In this document: piece by piece, positions 1 to 9,194 of the stretch | Numbering within the stretch: position 1 is the stretch's first letter | Layout: every line of letters begins with the position of its first letter | From: Planctomycetia bacterium | GTDB lineage: Bacteria > Planctomycetota > GCA-002687715 | Assembly: GCA_005790545.1 (NCBI GenBank) | Contig: SXUL01000118.1 | Span: 1-64,000, forward strand | Direction of reading: 5' to 3' | Length of the DNA: 64,000 bases | The notes under the pieces: model-generated | The model's input: only the letters and a program-made list of their open reading frames with translations | What the model was told of the DNA's origin: nothing | Database searches by the model: none | Position numbers and translations under genes: made by a program

Positions 1-2518
1 GCCCCGAGGTCTGAATGTGGTACTTGAGCTTCTGCGCTCGTTCCGGACAACCGTAAAGGTCTCGCATGGCGACCGCCCAGATGCGCCGCGCCACACGCCC
101 GATCACGGCGTACTCGGCATCGAGACCGTTCGAGAAGAAGAAGGACAGGTTGGGTGCGAAATCCTCAACCGCAAGGCCGCGCGCCTTCCACGCCTCGACA
201 TAGGTGAACCCGTTGGCGAGCGTGAATGCGAGTTGCGTGATCGGGTTCGCGCCTGCTTCAGCGATGTGGTAACCGGAGATGCTCACCGAATAGTAGTTCT
301 TCACCTCATGCTCGATGAAGAACTGCTGCACATCACCCATCATGCGCAACGCGAATTCCGTGCTGAAGATGCAGGTGTTCTGGGCTTGATCCTCTTTGAG
401 AATGTCCGCCTGCACCGTGCCCCGCACGGTCTTCAGGGTGCGCGCCGAGATCTGTGCGCGTTCCTGCTCCGTCGGACAGCGGCCTTCGTTCCTTTCGAAC
501 AGCACCAATTGCTGATCGACGGCTGCATTCATGAACATGGCAAGCAGGATCGGCGCCGGACCATTGATGGTCATGCTCACACTGGTGTTCGCATCGCAGA
601 GGTCGAAGCCCTGGAAGAGGCGCTGCATGTCATCCAGCGTGCAGATGCTCACACCGGATTCGCCGACCTTGCCCCAGATGTCCGGCCTGCGTTCCGGATC
701 ACGGCCGTAAAGCGTCACAGAGTCGAAAGCGGTCGAAAGGCGATGCGCCTTCTCGCCACGGCAGAGCAGGTGGAAGCGCGCATTCGTTTGCGCTGGCGGG
801 CCCTCGCCCGCGAACATGCGTTTCGGGTCCTCGTCCTTGCGCTTCAGCTCGAAGACGCCACCCGTGAAGGGAAAGCGTCCGGGCAAGTTTTCGAGAAGGA
901 GCCAGCGCAGCAAGGCGCCGGGTTCGTCGTCTTTGGGCAGCGCGACGCGCGGGAGGCTCGTGCCCGCGAGCGTGGTGACACGCAGAGGCTGGCTGAACTC
1001 ACGCTCGCGTACGCGGCTCTTCAATTCCGTACCGGACCAGGCTTCTTTCAGCCGCGGCCAGCCGTCCAGCAGGGCGCGCGATTCCGGGGCAAGCGCTGCC
1101 GCAGTGGACGCACGTGCGCGCAGCGCCTCCGCCTCGGCCGGGTCCAGCAACGAGCCCGCCTGTTCCACGGCCCCGAGCAGGCGCGCCTTGGCACACTCCG
1201 CCTCCACCAGCGTCTGCCGCGCGCGGATGACATTGGCAATCTCGGCGAGATAGCGGGCCCGACCTGGAGGCACCATGCTCGTGCGCGGCGCAGACACACT
1301 CGCCACGACGCCGGTGGCAAACGCAGTGCCACACTTCGTGTCGATGATCCCGAGCAGGCAGCCAAAGGCCTCGTTCACGCCCGCATCATTGAATTGCGCC
1401 GAGACAGTTCCGAATACCGGCAACGACGCATCCGTAGCATCGAAGAGCTTGCGCCCGCGGCGGAACTGCTTGCGCACATCCCTGAGCGCATCCGCCGCTC
1501 CACGCCGATCAGACTTGTTCACCACCACGAGATCCGCGAGATCGAGCATGTCGATCTTCTCGAGTTGCGATGCGGCCCCGTATTCGGGCGTCATGACGTA
1601 GACACTCGCGTCCACGAGATCCGTGATGGCGCTGCTGCCCTGGCCGATGCCGCTCGTCTCCACGAGCACGAGGTCGAAGCCACTGCGCTGGACGAGTTCG
1701 ATCACCGGGCGCAGCGCGCGGGACACTTCCCCGCCCTGCTGTCGTGTGGCCAGTGAACGGATGAACACCCGTTCGTTGGCGGCCGAGTTCATGCGAATGC
1801 GGTCGCCAAGGAGCGCGCCACCGGTGCGACGCCGGGTCGGATCCACGGCCAAGACCGCCACGCGACCCTGCGGACGAGTGCGGAGGAAGCGCAGGACCAG
1901 CTCATCCGTGAAGGAGGACTTCCCGGCTCCGCCGGGGCCGGTGATGCCGACCACGGGAACGCGCTTCGCCGCCGCCGCGAGATGCGCGCGGGCGAAGAGT
2001 GCCTCCGCGTCCTCAGGCTGCGCCTCCAAGAGCGTGACAAGGCGCGGCAAGCGGAGGGCGCCCTCCGGCATGGTCTCGCCACGTCGTGTAGCGCGGCAAC
2101 GCTCCACCATGTCCTTGATCATGCCCTCAAGGCCGAGGCGCCGACCATCTTCCGGTGAGTAGATGCGCTCGATGCCGCCGCGCTCGAGTTCCGCGATCTC
2201 GCGCGGAACGATGGTCCCACCACCGCCGCCGAAGATCTTGATGTCCTTCGCACCCCGCTCATCAAGCAACTCACGCGCGTAACGGAAGAACTCCATATGA
2301 CCACCCTGGTAGGAGCTGATGGCAATGCCATCGGCGTCCTCCTGGATGGCCGCCGTCACGATTTCGGCAACGGAACGGTTGTGGCCGAGGTGAATCGTCT
2401 CGCAGCCTGCTTCAAGCAGCAGGCGGCGGATGACGTTGATGGCGGCGTCATGCCCGTCGAAGAGTGACGCAGCAGTGACGAAACGCACGGCTCCAGTGGC
2501 GCGGAGGGTGGTGCTCAT
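1..2518 (-). CDS. icmF: Fused acyl-CoA mutase IcmF (isobutyryl/methylmalonyl-CoA mutase type), C-terminus cut by window edge
   Basis: Adenosylcobalamin-dependent mutase that rearranges branched acyl-CoA, fused to its own GTPase chaperone. The first 839 residues are visible. The N-terminal B12-binding domain carries DGHD at 21-24 (His23 the expected lower axial ligand) and SSYQGGH near 69-75. A MeaI/ArgK-type G domain follows with the P-loop GPGGAGKSS at about 194-202. The start of the substrate-binding barrel follows and runs out of the window. This order (B12, GTPase, barrel) is diagnostic of IcmF and differs from separate MutA/MutB. Family members are close to 1090 residues, so roughly a quarter is missing. 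Start ATG at 2518. The residues that separate isobutyryl- from methylmalonyl-CoA specificity were not assigned, so the exact substrate is open. Confidence 0.93.
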   Translation of the reverse strand, partial: MSTTLRATGAVRFVTAASLFDGHDAAINVIRRLLLEAGCETIHLGHNRSVAEIVTAAIQEDADGIAISSYQGGHMEFFRYARELLDERGAKDIKIFGGGGGTIVPREIAELERGGIERIYSPEDGRRLGLEGMIKDMVERCRATRRGETMPEGALRLPRLVTLLEAQPEDAEALFARAHLAAAAKRVPVVGITGPGGAGKSSFTDELVLRFLRTRPQGRVAVLAVDPTRRRTGGALLGDRIRMNSAANERVFIRSLATRQQGGEVSRALRPVIELVQRSGFDLVLVETSGIGQGSSAITDLVDASVYVMTPEYGAASQLEKIDMLDLADLVVVNKSDRRGAADALRDVRKQFRRGRKLFDATDASLPVFGTVSAQFNDAGVNEAFGCLLGIIDTKCGTAFATGVVASVSAPRTSMVPPGRARYLAEIANVIRARQTLVEAECAKARLLGAVEQAGSLLDPAEAEALRARASTAAALAPESRALLDGWPRLKEAWSGTELKSRVREREFSQPLRVTTLAGTSLPRVALPKDDEPGALLRWLLLENLPGRFPFTGGVFELKRKDEDPKRMFAGEGPPAQTNARFHLLCRGEKAHRLSTAFDSVTLYGRDPERRPDIWGKVGESGVSICTLDDMQRLFQGFDLCDANTSVSMTINGPAPILLAMFMNAAVDQQLVLFERNEGRCPTEQERAQISARTLKTVRGTVQADILKEDQAQNTCIFSTEFALRMMGDVQQFFIEHEVKNYYSVSISGYHIAEAGANPITQLAFTLANGFTYVEAWKARGLAVEDFAPNLSFFFSNGLDAEYAVIGRVARRIWAVAMRDLYGCPERAQKLKYHIQTSG

Positions 2519-2548
2519 GGGCAATGCGACCGCAAATGGCCGTGCCAC

Positions 2549-2554
2549 AACCTA
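2549..2554 (-). promoter_or_regulatory. Possible -10 element for icmF (TAGGTT)
   Basis: On the minus strand the sequence GCTAGGTT lies 30 nt before the icmF ATG. The same GCTAGGNT core precedes other genes in this window. No clear -35 is visible. The rest of the 257-nt gap between icmF and the upstream HTH gene shows nothing I recognise. Confidence 0.25.
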
Positions 2555-2775
2555 GCAGCGGCGCCGGAGCGCGTCCAAAAAGGAATGCCGCGCCAACCTT
2601 GGTTGTTGCGGCAAAGTAGGTGACAAGTGCGGGGCCCCGATCCGGCGTGAGTCTTGAGGTGTGCAGTGAACTCTTGTGTGTCGTCAGCCGTTCGAGAAGG
2701 AGTGAATTCTGGACCTGGCGGCCCCGCACTCTCACCACGATGAATGACCTGACCCACCGGGATTCCGGCGAAAAA

Positions 2776-3204
2776 TCAGGGATGTTTCTTTTTCCAGCTC
2801 TCGAACCGCTCCGTCAACCCCTGCTCCTTCAGGAACTGGTTGATGGTCTCCATTTCGTGGCTCCCTTTCTGGATCATCCGCCCAGCCTCACAAAGCCAGA
2901 AAGAGTCCCGAGTGCGCTGCCGCGATTTGGTGGCGATGGCTGCCCGGATGAGCCGCTCCTCAGCGGTCGGGCCGAGTTTCAGGATTTCCACCATCTCGTA
3001 AATGGAGTCGCCCGAGGGGACGAAGGCCGCATTCACCATGAGATTGAAGTGGTTGGATGAGCGGCCCAGGAGAGCACTGAAGCCTCGGCCAGAAAGCGTC
3101 TTTCCTTCCCTCCGCTGCCACTCATCCAGGCAGGCGAGGAACTCCAATTGAAAGGGCGTCTGGCTGCGTGCCAGCGCCGTTTTTTTCCGTGTCGGTCTCT
3201 TCAC
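2776..3204 (-). CDS. Small helix-turn-helix-like protein, function unknown
   Basis: A 142-residue basic protein read from a GTG at 3204, chosen because GAGGT lies 7 nt upstream; a longer reading to an upstream ATG at 3333 has a low-quality N-terminus. The segment around residues 30-75 (GKTLSGRGFSALLGRSSNHF followed by a second helix and EMVEILKL) resembles a Cro/CI-type HTH, so DNA binding is likely but not proven. The C-terminus is Lys-rich and ends in KKKHP. It sits upstream of icmF on the same strand with a 257-nt gap, and could regulate that gene. I do not recognise a named family. Confidence 0.6.
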   Translation of the reverse strand: MKRPTRKKTALARSQTPFQLEFLACLDEWQRREGKTLSGRGFSALLGRSSNHFNLMVNAAFVPSGDSIYEMVEILKLGPTAEERLIRAAIATKSRQRTRDSFWLCEAGRMIQKGSHEMETINQFLKEQGLTERFESWKKKHP

Positions 3205-3374
3205 TGGGGAACCTCGTGTTGGGGTGATTGAAAGCCCGGTCCCGTGAGCGCTGCATCCTTTCTGTCGCAGGCACCGTCCGAGCCGGTTTGATGTACCAGA
3301 ACGACCGTCAAGTGTCACGCACATTCTTGACACTCAAAAACCCGCAAGTTCCACAGCCACTTCCATCATGAGCC

Positions 3375-3800
3375 GTGACGACGATGCGCGACCAATCCGA
3401 CACCCCGTCCGACAACGATGACGACCCCACGCGCACGTGGCGAAGGCCGGACACCCAGACGATGGTCGCCGATGCCGCCAGCGCTCGAAGGCTTCTCGAC
3501 GATGGCTTCACCGACGAAGCCATCGCGATGTACATGGAAGTCCTGGGGCGGGACGAGCGTGACATCGAAGCACTGAAAGGTCTCGGTGTCGCTTGGATCA
3601 GGCTCGGCCGTTGCCGCAACGCTGCCCACACGCTGCGCACTGCGCTCGCCCTCGATCCCACCGACCCGGCGATCCACTACTCGCTCGCCATCAGCGCATT
3701 CGGCACAGGACAGCATGCCGAGGCGGAGAACGCCATCCGGGCCCTCGAACACAGTGCGCCCAAGCTGGCGCTCTCTCTGCGGAAGCTCGCCCGCGCCTGA
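3375..3800 (+). CDS. Small TPR-repeat protein
   Basis: About 140 residues with a charged, Asp-rich N-terminus and two to three tetratricopeptide repeats from residue 35 on (motifs such as FTDEAIAMYMEVL, ALKGLGVAWIRLGR and AIHYSLAISAFGTGQHAEAE). TPRs are helical-hairpin protein-interaction modules; no catalytic domain is present. There is no signal peptide, so it is probably cytoplasmic. Start GTG 3375 or ATG 3384 cannot be separated. It lies divergent from the HTH gene and 32 nt ahead of the DPP-IV peptidase, which appears to have its own promoter. Confidence 0.75.
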   Translation: MTTMRDQSDTPSDNDDDPTRTWRRPDTQTMVADAASARRLLDDGFTDEAIAMYMEVLGRDERDIEALKGLGVAWIRLGRCRNAAHTLRTALALDPTDPAIHYSLAISAFGTGQHAEAENAIRALEHSAPKLALSLRKLARA

Positions 3801-3819
3801 GGGCCGCTGCCGCCAAGGC

Positions 3820-3825
3820 TAGGAT
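3820..3825 (+). promoter_or_regulatory. Candidate -10 box (TAGGAT), leaderless spacing
   Basis: GCTAGGAT ends 7 nt before the ATG of the DPP-IV-type peptidase, and no Shine-Dalgarno sequence separates them. If the hexamer is a -10 box, transcription would start at or next to the ATG. No good -35 is visible. Confidence 0.35.
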
Positions 3826-3832
3826 CTTCGCC

Positions 3833-6088
3833 ATGCACAACTCGTGGCGGATTCGCTGGTGCTCTTTCGCGCTGACCCTGGTCCTTTTCGCTGGCCTCTC
3901 GGCCCAAGACGCGGCACCGAAGCCCCTCACTCTCGAACAGGCTCTCTCCCGTCAGGGCATGAGCCAGTTCATGACGCGGCTGCCCGCGGCATTCGGGTTC
4001 GTGGAGGGCACAGACCTCCTGCAAGGCCCGAACGGGGTCCTGAATCCGGCGGACATGAAACCGGCCGATGCCCCCGCGCCTCCAGTCGCGACGCCGAGCT
4101 TGACGGACGTGGTGCAGAAGGCGCTGAAGGACCGCGGCGACGCGGTGCACCCGGCGTCTTTCACGGGCGGGCCACTCCGCAGCACCCTGCCCCGCACGCC
4201 GCATCCGCGCCAGGGCTTCATCGAAGCGGCGGATGGTTCCGCAGGTGTCTTCGTTGACGAAGGCGAACTGGTGAAGGGCGTGCGAGCCGGAACTGTTCAG
4301 CGCTCCGGCCCAGGCTTCAAGGGTTGCCGTCAACTCAGCATCAGTGCGAACGGCGCCATGGTCTCCTGCATCCGGGATGACGGGAACCTCGCCATCTGGA
4401 ATGGCGAGAAGGTCCAGCAACTCACATCCGACGCGAGCGAGAGCATCTTCGAAGGTGAACTCGACTGGGTCTATCAGGAAGAGGTGTACGGTCGCTTCGA
4501 CTTCCGGGGCAACTGGCTCTCGCCGGATGGACGGCACATCGTCTGGATGCGCATCGACGAGGCGCTGGTGCCCGACTTCACCATCACGGACCAGTCGCGT
4601 CAGCCACAACTGACCGAGCATCTCCGTTATCCGAAGGCGGGCGAAGGCAACCCGGTCTCCACTTTGCTGGTGGCCGACACGACGACGGGCGCCATCGTCA
4701 ACGTGGATCTTTCCGCCTTCAAGAGCGAGGACCAGATCCTCATCGTCCGCGTGGGTTGGACCCCGAACGGGCAGGTCCTCTTCATGGTTCAGGACCGCGA
4801 ACAACGCTGGCTCGAAGTTCTCAGCGCCGATCCTGCCACCGGCAAGACACAGAAGATCCTGCGCGAAGAATCGAAGACTTGGGTGAACATCCTCGCCATG
4901 CCGCACTGGCTGAAGGACGGCAGCTTCCTCTGGGAAAGCGAACGCACGGGCTACCGACACCTCTACCACTGCTCTGCAGACGGTCAGCAACAACGCGCGC
5001 TCACTCAGGGCGAATGGCAGGTCACCGAAATCCTCCACCTCGATGAAGCCGCGGGCTGCCTCGACATCAGTGCCACGAAGGATGGCGCCGAAAACAGGAA
5101 TTACTACCGCCTCGCTCTCGACGGCAGATCCCTGAAGCGCCTCACGCCCGGCGCTGGTCAGCATGAGTTGGAGTTCTCGCTGAACCGCGAGTGGATGGTG
5201 GACACCGTGAGCGCCACGGACACACCGCCTTGCCAGCGCCTCTTGCACATTGGCAAGGATGACACCGCAGCGAAGGTTGTCCGTGAATTGGCCGCCGCGC
5301 CGAAGCCGCAAGGCCTCGCCGCAGGCACCATGAGCGCACCGGAATTCGTGCGCATCCCAGCCCGTGACGGCTACCTGCTCGATGCACGCCTCACCAAGCC
5401 GCTCCATCGCGCCGCAGGCACGCGCGCGCCCGTCTGGATGCAGACCTATGCCGGCCCCGACACGCCCACAGTGAAGAACAGCTTCCACACCGACCCTTTC
5501 GCCCAGTTCCTCGCAGGCCAAGGCATCGGCACCCTCGACATCAATGTGCGGAGCTCCTCAGGACGCGGTCAGGCTCACACGGAGAAGTGCTACGGGCAGT
5601 TCGGCGTGCAGGAAGCGGCCGATCTCGAGGATGCAGCGCGCTGGCTCGGCCAACAGACATGGGCCGATGGCGCGCGCATCGGGCTCACCGGCTGGAGCTT
5701 CGGCGGATTCATCACGGCCTTCGCCATGACGCACTCGGATCTCTTCAAGCTCGGTATCGCGGGTGGTGGCGTCTATGCGTGGGAGAATTACGACACCATC
5801 TACACCGAGCGCTACATGCGCACGCCCGAGCACAACGCGGAGGGCTACAAGCGCTCGTCTGTGCTCGCGTCCGCGGCGAACCTGAAGGGGCACCTTGTGA
5901 TCATCCACGGACTCATGGATGACAATGTGCACGTCCAGAACGCCATGCAGCTCTGCTTCGCACTGCAAAGCGCCGGCAAGCAATTCGATCTCATGCTCTA
6001 TCCGCGCCAGCGCCACGGCATCCAGGACCCGCGCCTCTCGCAGCACATGAGAAACCTCATGTGGAACGCCATCAAGACGCATCTGTGA
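3833..6088 (+). CDS. Dipeptidyl peptidase IV family serine peptidase (S9), secreted
   Basis: A 751-residue exopeptidase that should release Xaa-Pro/Xaa-Ala dipeptides outside the cytoplasm. It has an N-terminal signal peptide ending near LSAQDA, then an eight-bladed DPP-IV propeller (about 80-520). The propeller includes the double-Glu substrate motif in DWVYQEE. The C-terminal alpha/beta hydrolase carries the catalytic Ser622 in GWSFGG, Asp696 in HGLMDDNV and His728 in RQRHGI. Length and all catalytic elements match the S9B group. Start ATG 3833 was chosen for the signal peptide. Longer in-frame readings to 3593 overlap the TPR gene and look spurious. It is followed by a strong inverted repeat. 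Confidence 0.93.
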   Translation: MHNSWRIRWCSFALTLVLFAGLSAQDAAPKPLTLEQALSRQGMSQFMTRLPAAFGFVEGTDLLQGPNGVLNPADMKPADAPAPPVATPSLTDVVQKALKDRGDAVHPASFTGGPLRSTLPRTPHPRQGFIEAADGSAGVFVDEGELVKGVRAGTVQRSGPGFKGCRQLSISANGAMVSCIRDDGNLAIWNGEKVQQLTSDASESIFEGELDWVYQEEVYGRFDFRGNWLSPDGRHIVWMRIDEALVPDFTITDQSRQPQLTEHLRYPKAGEGNPVSTLLVADTTTGAIVNVDLSAFKSEDQILIVRVGWTPNGQVLFMVQDREQRWLEVLSADPATGKTQKILREESKTWVNILAMPHWLKDGSFLWESERTGYRHLYHCSADGQQQRALTQGEWQVTEILHLDEAAGCLDISATKDGAENRNYYRLALDGRSLKRLTPGAGQHELEFSLNREWMVDTVSATDTPPCQRLLHIGKDDTAAKVVRELAAAPKPQGLAAGTMSAPEFVRIPARDGYLLDARLTKPLHRAAGTRAPVWMQTYAGPDTPTVKNSFHTDPFAQFLAGQGIGTLDINVRSSSGRGQAHTEKCYGQFGVQEAADLEDAARWLGQQTWADGARIGLTGWSFGGFITAFAMTHSDLFKLGIAGGGVYAWENYDTIYTERYMRTPEHNAEGYKRSSVLASAANLKGHLVIIHGLMDDNVHVQNAMQLCFALQSAGKQFDLMLYPRQRHGIQDPRLSQHMRNLMWNAIKTHL

Positions 6089-6139
6089 GCTCGCGTACAC
6101 CGTCTCGACCGCCTGCGCCGCCTGCGCCGCGAGTGGGGT

Positions 6140-6188
6140 CCCGCTGAGCAGAGCCTTCGAGCGCATCCGAGCGGCTCTGCGAAGCGGG
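6140..6188. terminator. Inverted repeat after the peptidase gene
   Basis: CCCGCT..GCAGAGCC is followed after 17 nt by GGCTCTGC..AGCGGG, a long GC-rich stem between two convergent genes. There is no T-tract on the plus strand, so it may act as a bidirectional or factor-assisted terminator. Confidence 0.5.
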
Positions 6189-6269
6189 ATCACCCCCGAA
6201 CAGAGCAGGCGGCGCATCCGCGTGCCGTATCAGCGCGCGTGCTGCCTATGCGCCCGCTCTGCGCGTGGG

Positions 6270-8009
6270 TCAATTGAGCTGGAAGGAGAGTGGTTCGGAG
6301 AGGCGGAGCGTGCCGATGTCGAGGGCCTGGAACACCACCACCGGTGGAGGAAGCATGGGCAACGATCCAGGAGGCAGGACGCCGGAGAGATCGAGGTCGA
6401 AGCAGGTATCCCCGTTGTCAGCCCCGTTGGTCGGATCGACGTAAGTGGTGATGGGGTTCATGCCGCCGTTGAACGCTGCCTGGAGGTACGGGATCTGGCA
6501 CGCGGCACTGAATGCACCGCCAGCCGGTGAGAGCACGCAGCCCGAATTGGCGATGCCGAATGGATCGACATAGAGATCGGGATATCCGCCGACGCCGTAA
6601 GGGCTCACGTCGTAGCGCGGCACCCATCCACCCGCGGGCACAAATTCCACGCTGCCGAACACCGCGAGCAGCGTCCCCGGAGCGGCATTGCTGATGTAGC
6701 CGGTCAGGTGGCCCGTCCAGCTCAACGCATGGGTGGAGAGCAGCGCCGAGGTCGGATAGGCATCGAGATGCAGCGGACGGCCAAAGGTCGCCGCGAGGGG
6801 CGGGTTGTGGAGGACAACATCCAGTGCATCTGCAGGTCCGGCGTAGAAAGCAGGATTGAAGGAGAGGTCGCGCATGCCGAGCGCATTGGGATTGCTCATG
6901 ATGACGCCGTTGATCTGCGCGAAGGAGCCTCCACCCAGCGTCGAATAGATGGCGCTCGCCGTCAGGTTTTGCACACCTGCGGCTGCACCACCCGAAACAT
7001 CCACGGTGAAGTAGAGAGCCGGAGCCGTGAATCCCGCCGTGGTGATCACCGTGGCCGCTGCGAGGTCGAGATCGAGGCCATAGCAGTTCGCGACCGCGGC
7101 GGTGCCCGGATTGCCGCCCGCGAGGATGGCCATGTTCTTCACCTCGGTGGCGGTGTAGAGCAGTTCGGCAAAGCCTGCCTGTGGAAGGCTCACACTGCCG
7201 TAGGGGCCGACAGGCGTGTATGCGCTGCCGGGGATGCGGATGATGTCGCCACGCGTGATGGTGACGGGCACAGCCGTTCCCACCGGACTCAGTTTCACTT
7301 GCGCCAGCGGAATGCCCGCAGTGCCATCAAAACTCACATAAATGTCGCCATTGGTCTGGTCCACGGCGAAGGCATCCACGTCGATGGTGTTGTTCGGTGC
7401 CGCGAGTCCGAAGAAGGCTTCAAAGTGCGCCTGACGAATGAAGAAGATCGGGGGCACCGGTGTGCTCGGCATGGGATAGACATTGCTCGCGCGCGGCAAC
7501 ATGACCATGTCCGCTTCCGTGATGTTCACGCCGATGAACCCCGCGGCACCAACGCTGTCCGTGTGCGACGAGACGAACATCTCGTGCAAGTTGTTCGGCC
7601 GACCGTTGGCGGCGGCGGGAACCCAGATCGCATCCACGCCCGGGAAGTTCGTGGACTCATCCATGAGGCCGTCGCTGTCGAGATCGCCGATGAGCAGATT
7701 GAACTGCGGGAAATTGGAGATCTCGACGTAATCGGTCACCACCGTCGCAGGCAGCGAGTTCGGGATGGTCGCATTGGGCACCCCGGGTTGCACATAACTG
7801 ATGCCCGGTGAGTTGGCGATGGCTGACTCGACGATGTAGCTGCCGCCGAGCACCATGCCTGCGCCACAGATGGGCGTCAGGCTGAGTTGGTCTCCCGCGC
7901 GTCCCGAGCGCGGACACTCCGTGTAGCGCGTGGAGAAGTAGATCGTCTGACCCTGCGCACACAGCGCACTACCCAGAAGCAACGTCGCAAGAACTGCCTT
8001 CTTCATCAT
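6270..8009 (-). CDS. Secreted protein of unknown function
   Basis: A 579-residue protein starting with a classical signal peptide (MMKKAVLATLLLGSALC, cleavage near AQGQT). The mature part is rich in Gly, Ala, Pro and Asn. It reads like the beta-rich exported proteins common in planctomycetes, with phrases such as DLDSDGLMDES (a Ca-binding-like Asp loop) and DVDAFAVDQTNGDIYVSFDG. No enzyme motif or named domain is recognised. ATG ATG at 8009/8006 is preceded by GGAG. It converges with the peptidase gene. I cannot assign a role beyond export, probably to the cell surface or medium. Confidence 0.7.
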   Translation of the reverse strand: MMKKAVLATLLLGSALCAQGQTIYFSTRYTECPRSGRAGDQLSLTPICGAGMVLGGSYIVESAIANSPGISYVQPGVPNATIPNSLPATVVTDYVEISNFPQFNLLIGDLDSDGLMDESTNFPGVDAIWVPAAANGRPNNLHEMFVSSHTDSVGAAGFIGVNITEADMVMLPRASNVYPMPSTPVPPIFFIRQAHFEAFFGLAAPNNTIDVDAFAVDQTNGDIYVSFDGTAGIPLAQVKLSPVGTAVPVTITRGDIIRIPGSAYTPVGPYGSVSLPQAGFAELLYTATEVKNMAILAGGNPGTAAVANCYGLDLDLAAATVITTAGFTAPALYFTVDVSGGAAAGVQNLTASAIYSTLGGGSFAQINGVIMSNPNALGMRDLSFNPAFYAGPADALDVVLHNPPLAATFGRPLHLDAYPTSALLSTHALSWTGHLTGYISNAAPGTLLAVFGSVEFVPAGGWVPRYDVSPYGVGGYPDLYVDPFGIANSGCVLSPAGGAFSAACQIPYLQAAFNGGMNPITTYVDPTNGADNGDTCFDLDLSGVLPPGSLPMLPPPVVVFQALDIGTLRLSEPLSFQLN

Positions 8010-8098
8010 GAGCGCAACTCCGGCACCGCATGCGGCGCCGCACCAAGGCTACACGGACGCAGAAGAGGCCCCACTCAAGGATGGATCAAGAAACGCCC

Positions 8099-8734
8099 TC
8101 AGAACCCGCAGAGGACGAGGGCGCCACTGGCGATGACAAGTCCTGCTGAGAGCAGGCGCGCACGCCGCTCTCCTACGCGCTCGAACAATGGCGAGAGCAG
8201 TCCGACGGCAGAAAGTGTTGCACAGAGCATTGTTGCAACGGTCGCGAACGAAAAGCTGGAGGCAACGGCGACGAGCCCGGCAGGACCGTGACGAACCGCC
8301 GCAGCCATGGCGAAGGGGACCAACCACTCGCACGGGCCGAGCACGAAGACCAGCACCATCCAGAAGCCGGTGCGGCGCGGCCTTGATCCACGCGCCACGA
8401 ATCCGCGGGGAAAGAGCAGGAAGATCCCGAGCACCATGAGCGCTAGCCCGGCGAGGAACCCCCGCGCCTCGTTCAGTTCCGTGAAGGCGGTGAGCGCCTC
8501 ACCGAGTGCAACACCCAGCATGGCAAGCACGACGCTTGAGAGACAATGCAACGCGCCGCAGAGCAGCACGAGTCGCACCAAGCGCCGCGTTCCCGTGCGC
8601 TGCTCACGCGCGATCTCGACGAAGGGCAGCCAGTGGTCCGGGCCGGCCAGCGTGTGCAACACGCCGACAAGAGCCGCCACACTCGTTGCTACCAGCAGAC
8701 TCTCGTTCGTGTCCGCAGCGAAGGCCTGCATCAC
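8099..8734 (-). CDS. UreH/SafE-like six-helix membrane protein
   Basis: A 211-residue polytopic membrane protein with about six hydrophobic helices. The first loop contains HTLAGPDHWLPF, the HX5DH pattern of the nickel/cobalt transporter and UreH-like superfamily. A second signature FVLGPCEWLVPF sits near residue 130. Such proteins are annotated as urease accessory UreH, sulfite exporter SafE or metal permeases; no urease or cobalamin genes are adjacent, so the substrate is unknown. Its start lies 3 nt after the OsmC stop, so the two are probably cotranscribed. Confidence 0.72.
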   Translation of the reverse strand: MMQAFAADTNESLLVATSVAALVGVLHTLAGPDHWLPFVEIAREQRTGTRRLVRLVLLCGALHCLSSVVLAMLGVALGEALTAFTELNEARGFLAGLALMVLGIFLLFPRGFVARGSRPRRTGFWMVLVFVLGPCEWLVPFAMAAAVRHGPAGLVAVASSFSFATVATMLCATLSAVGLLSPLFERVGERRARLLSAGLVIASGALVLCGF

Positions 8735-8737
8735 AAA

Positions 8738-9142
8738 TCACCAGTTGATCGTGAGACTCACGGCCACATCGGGGTGCAGGCTTTTCTTGACTGGACAACC
8801 CTCGGCAGCCGCCGTGAGTGCGGCATGAAACTCGGCGGGCACACCGGGCGGCATGTCGAGCACCATGCTGAGCGAACCGATGCGACGGTCCGGAGCTGCG
8901 GCCATCTCCTTCACCACACGGCAGCGCGCGCCCTTCATGTCGATGCCGCGCCGCGCCGCCACGATGCCCATGAGAGTGAGCGTACAGCTCGCGAGTGCCG
9001 CCCCCACGAGATCCGTGGGGGAAAACGCCTCGCCCTTGCCCTGATTGTCCTTGGGGGCATCCGTGGCGATGCGGGAACCACTCGGAGCGTGAATTGCGAC
9101 CGTGCGCAGGTCGCCCTCGTAGATGACTGTGGCTTCAACCAT
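8738..9142 (-). CDS. OsmC/Ohr family peroxiredoxin-like protein
   Basis: A 134-residue protein of the OsmC family, which reduces organic hydroperoxides with a pair of cysteines. Cys53 in ALASCTLTL and Cys116 in AEGCPV are at the expected positions, and the segment SPTDLVGAALASC is the family hallmark. No signal peptide, so cytoplasmic. First gene of a two-gene unit with the UreH-like membrane protein (3-nt gap), and divergent from the TolB-DmpA fusion with a 52-nt gap. OsmC and Ohr subfamilies were not separated. Confidence 0.9.
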   Translation of the reverse strand: MVEATVIYEGDLRTVAIHAPSGSRIATDAPKDNQGKGEAFSPTDLVGAALASCTLTLMGIVAARRGIDMKGARCRVVKEMAAAPDRRIGSLSMVLDMPPGVPAEFHAALTAAAEGCPVKKSLHPDVAVSLTINW

Positions 9143-9182
9143 GATGGCTGATGCTAGCGCGGCGGGCCTTCCCGCGCCGCAC

Positions 9183-9188
9183 TAGGAT
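9183..9188 (+). promoter_or_regulatory. Candidate -10 box (TAGGAT), leaderless spacing
   Basis: CTAGGAT followed by GGCACC and then the ATG at 9195: six nt between hexamer and start codon, with no ribosome-binding site. The same arrangement GGCACC-ATG recurs before the gene at 55332. Confidence 0.35.
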
Positions 9189-9194
9189 GGCACC

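Noticed and set aside
17-1756. 579-codon open frame on the plus strand over the mutase gene
   Set aside because: It is antisense to icmF, whose minus-strand frame has unmistakable B12 and P-loop motifs. The plus frame has no recognisable domain and is Arg/Ala-rich, as expected in GC-rich DNA.
3677-5521. 614-codon minus-strand frame over the DPP-IV gene
   Set aside because: Antisense artefact; the plus strand encodes a complete S9 peptidase with all catalytic residues.
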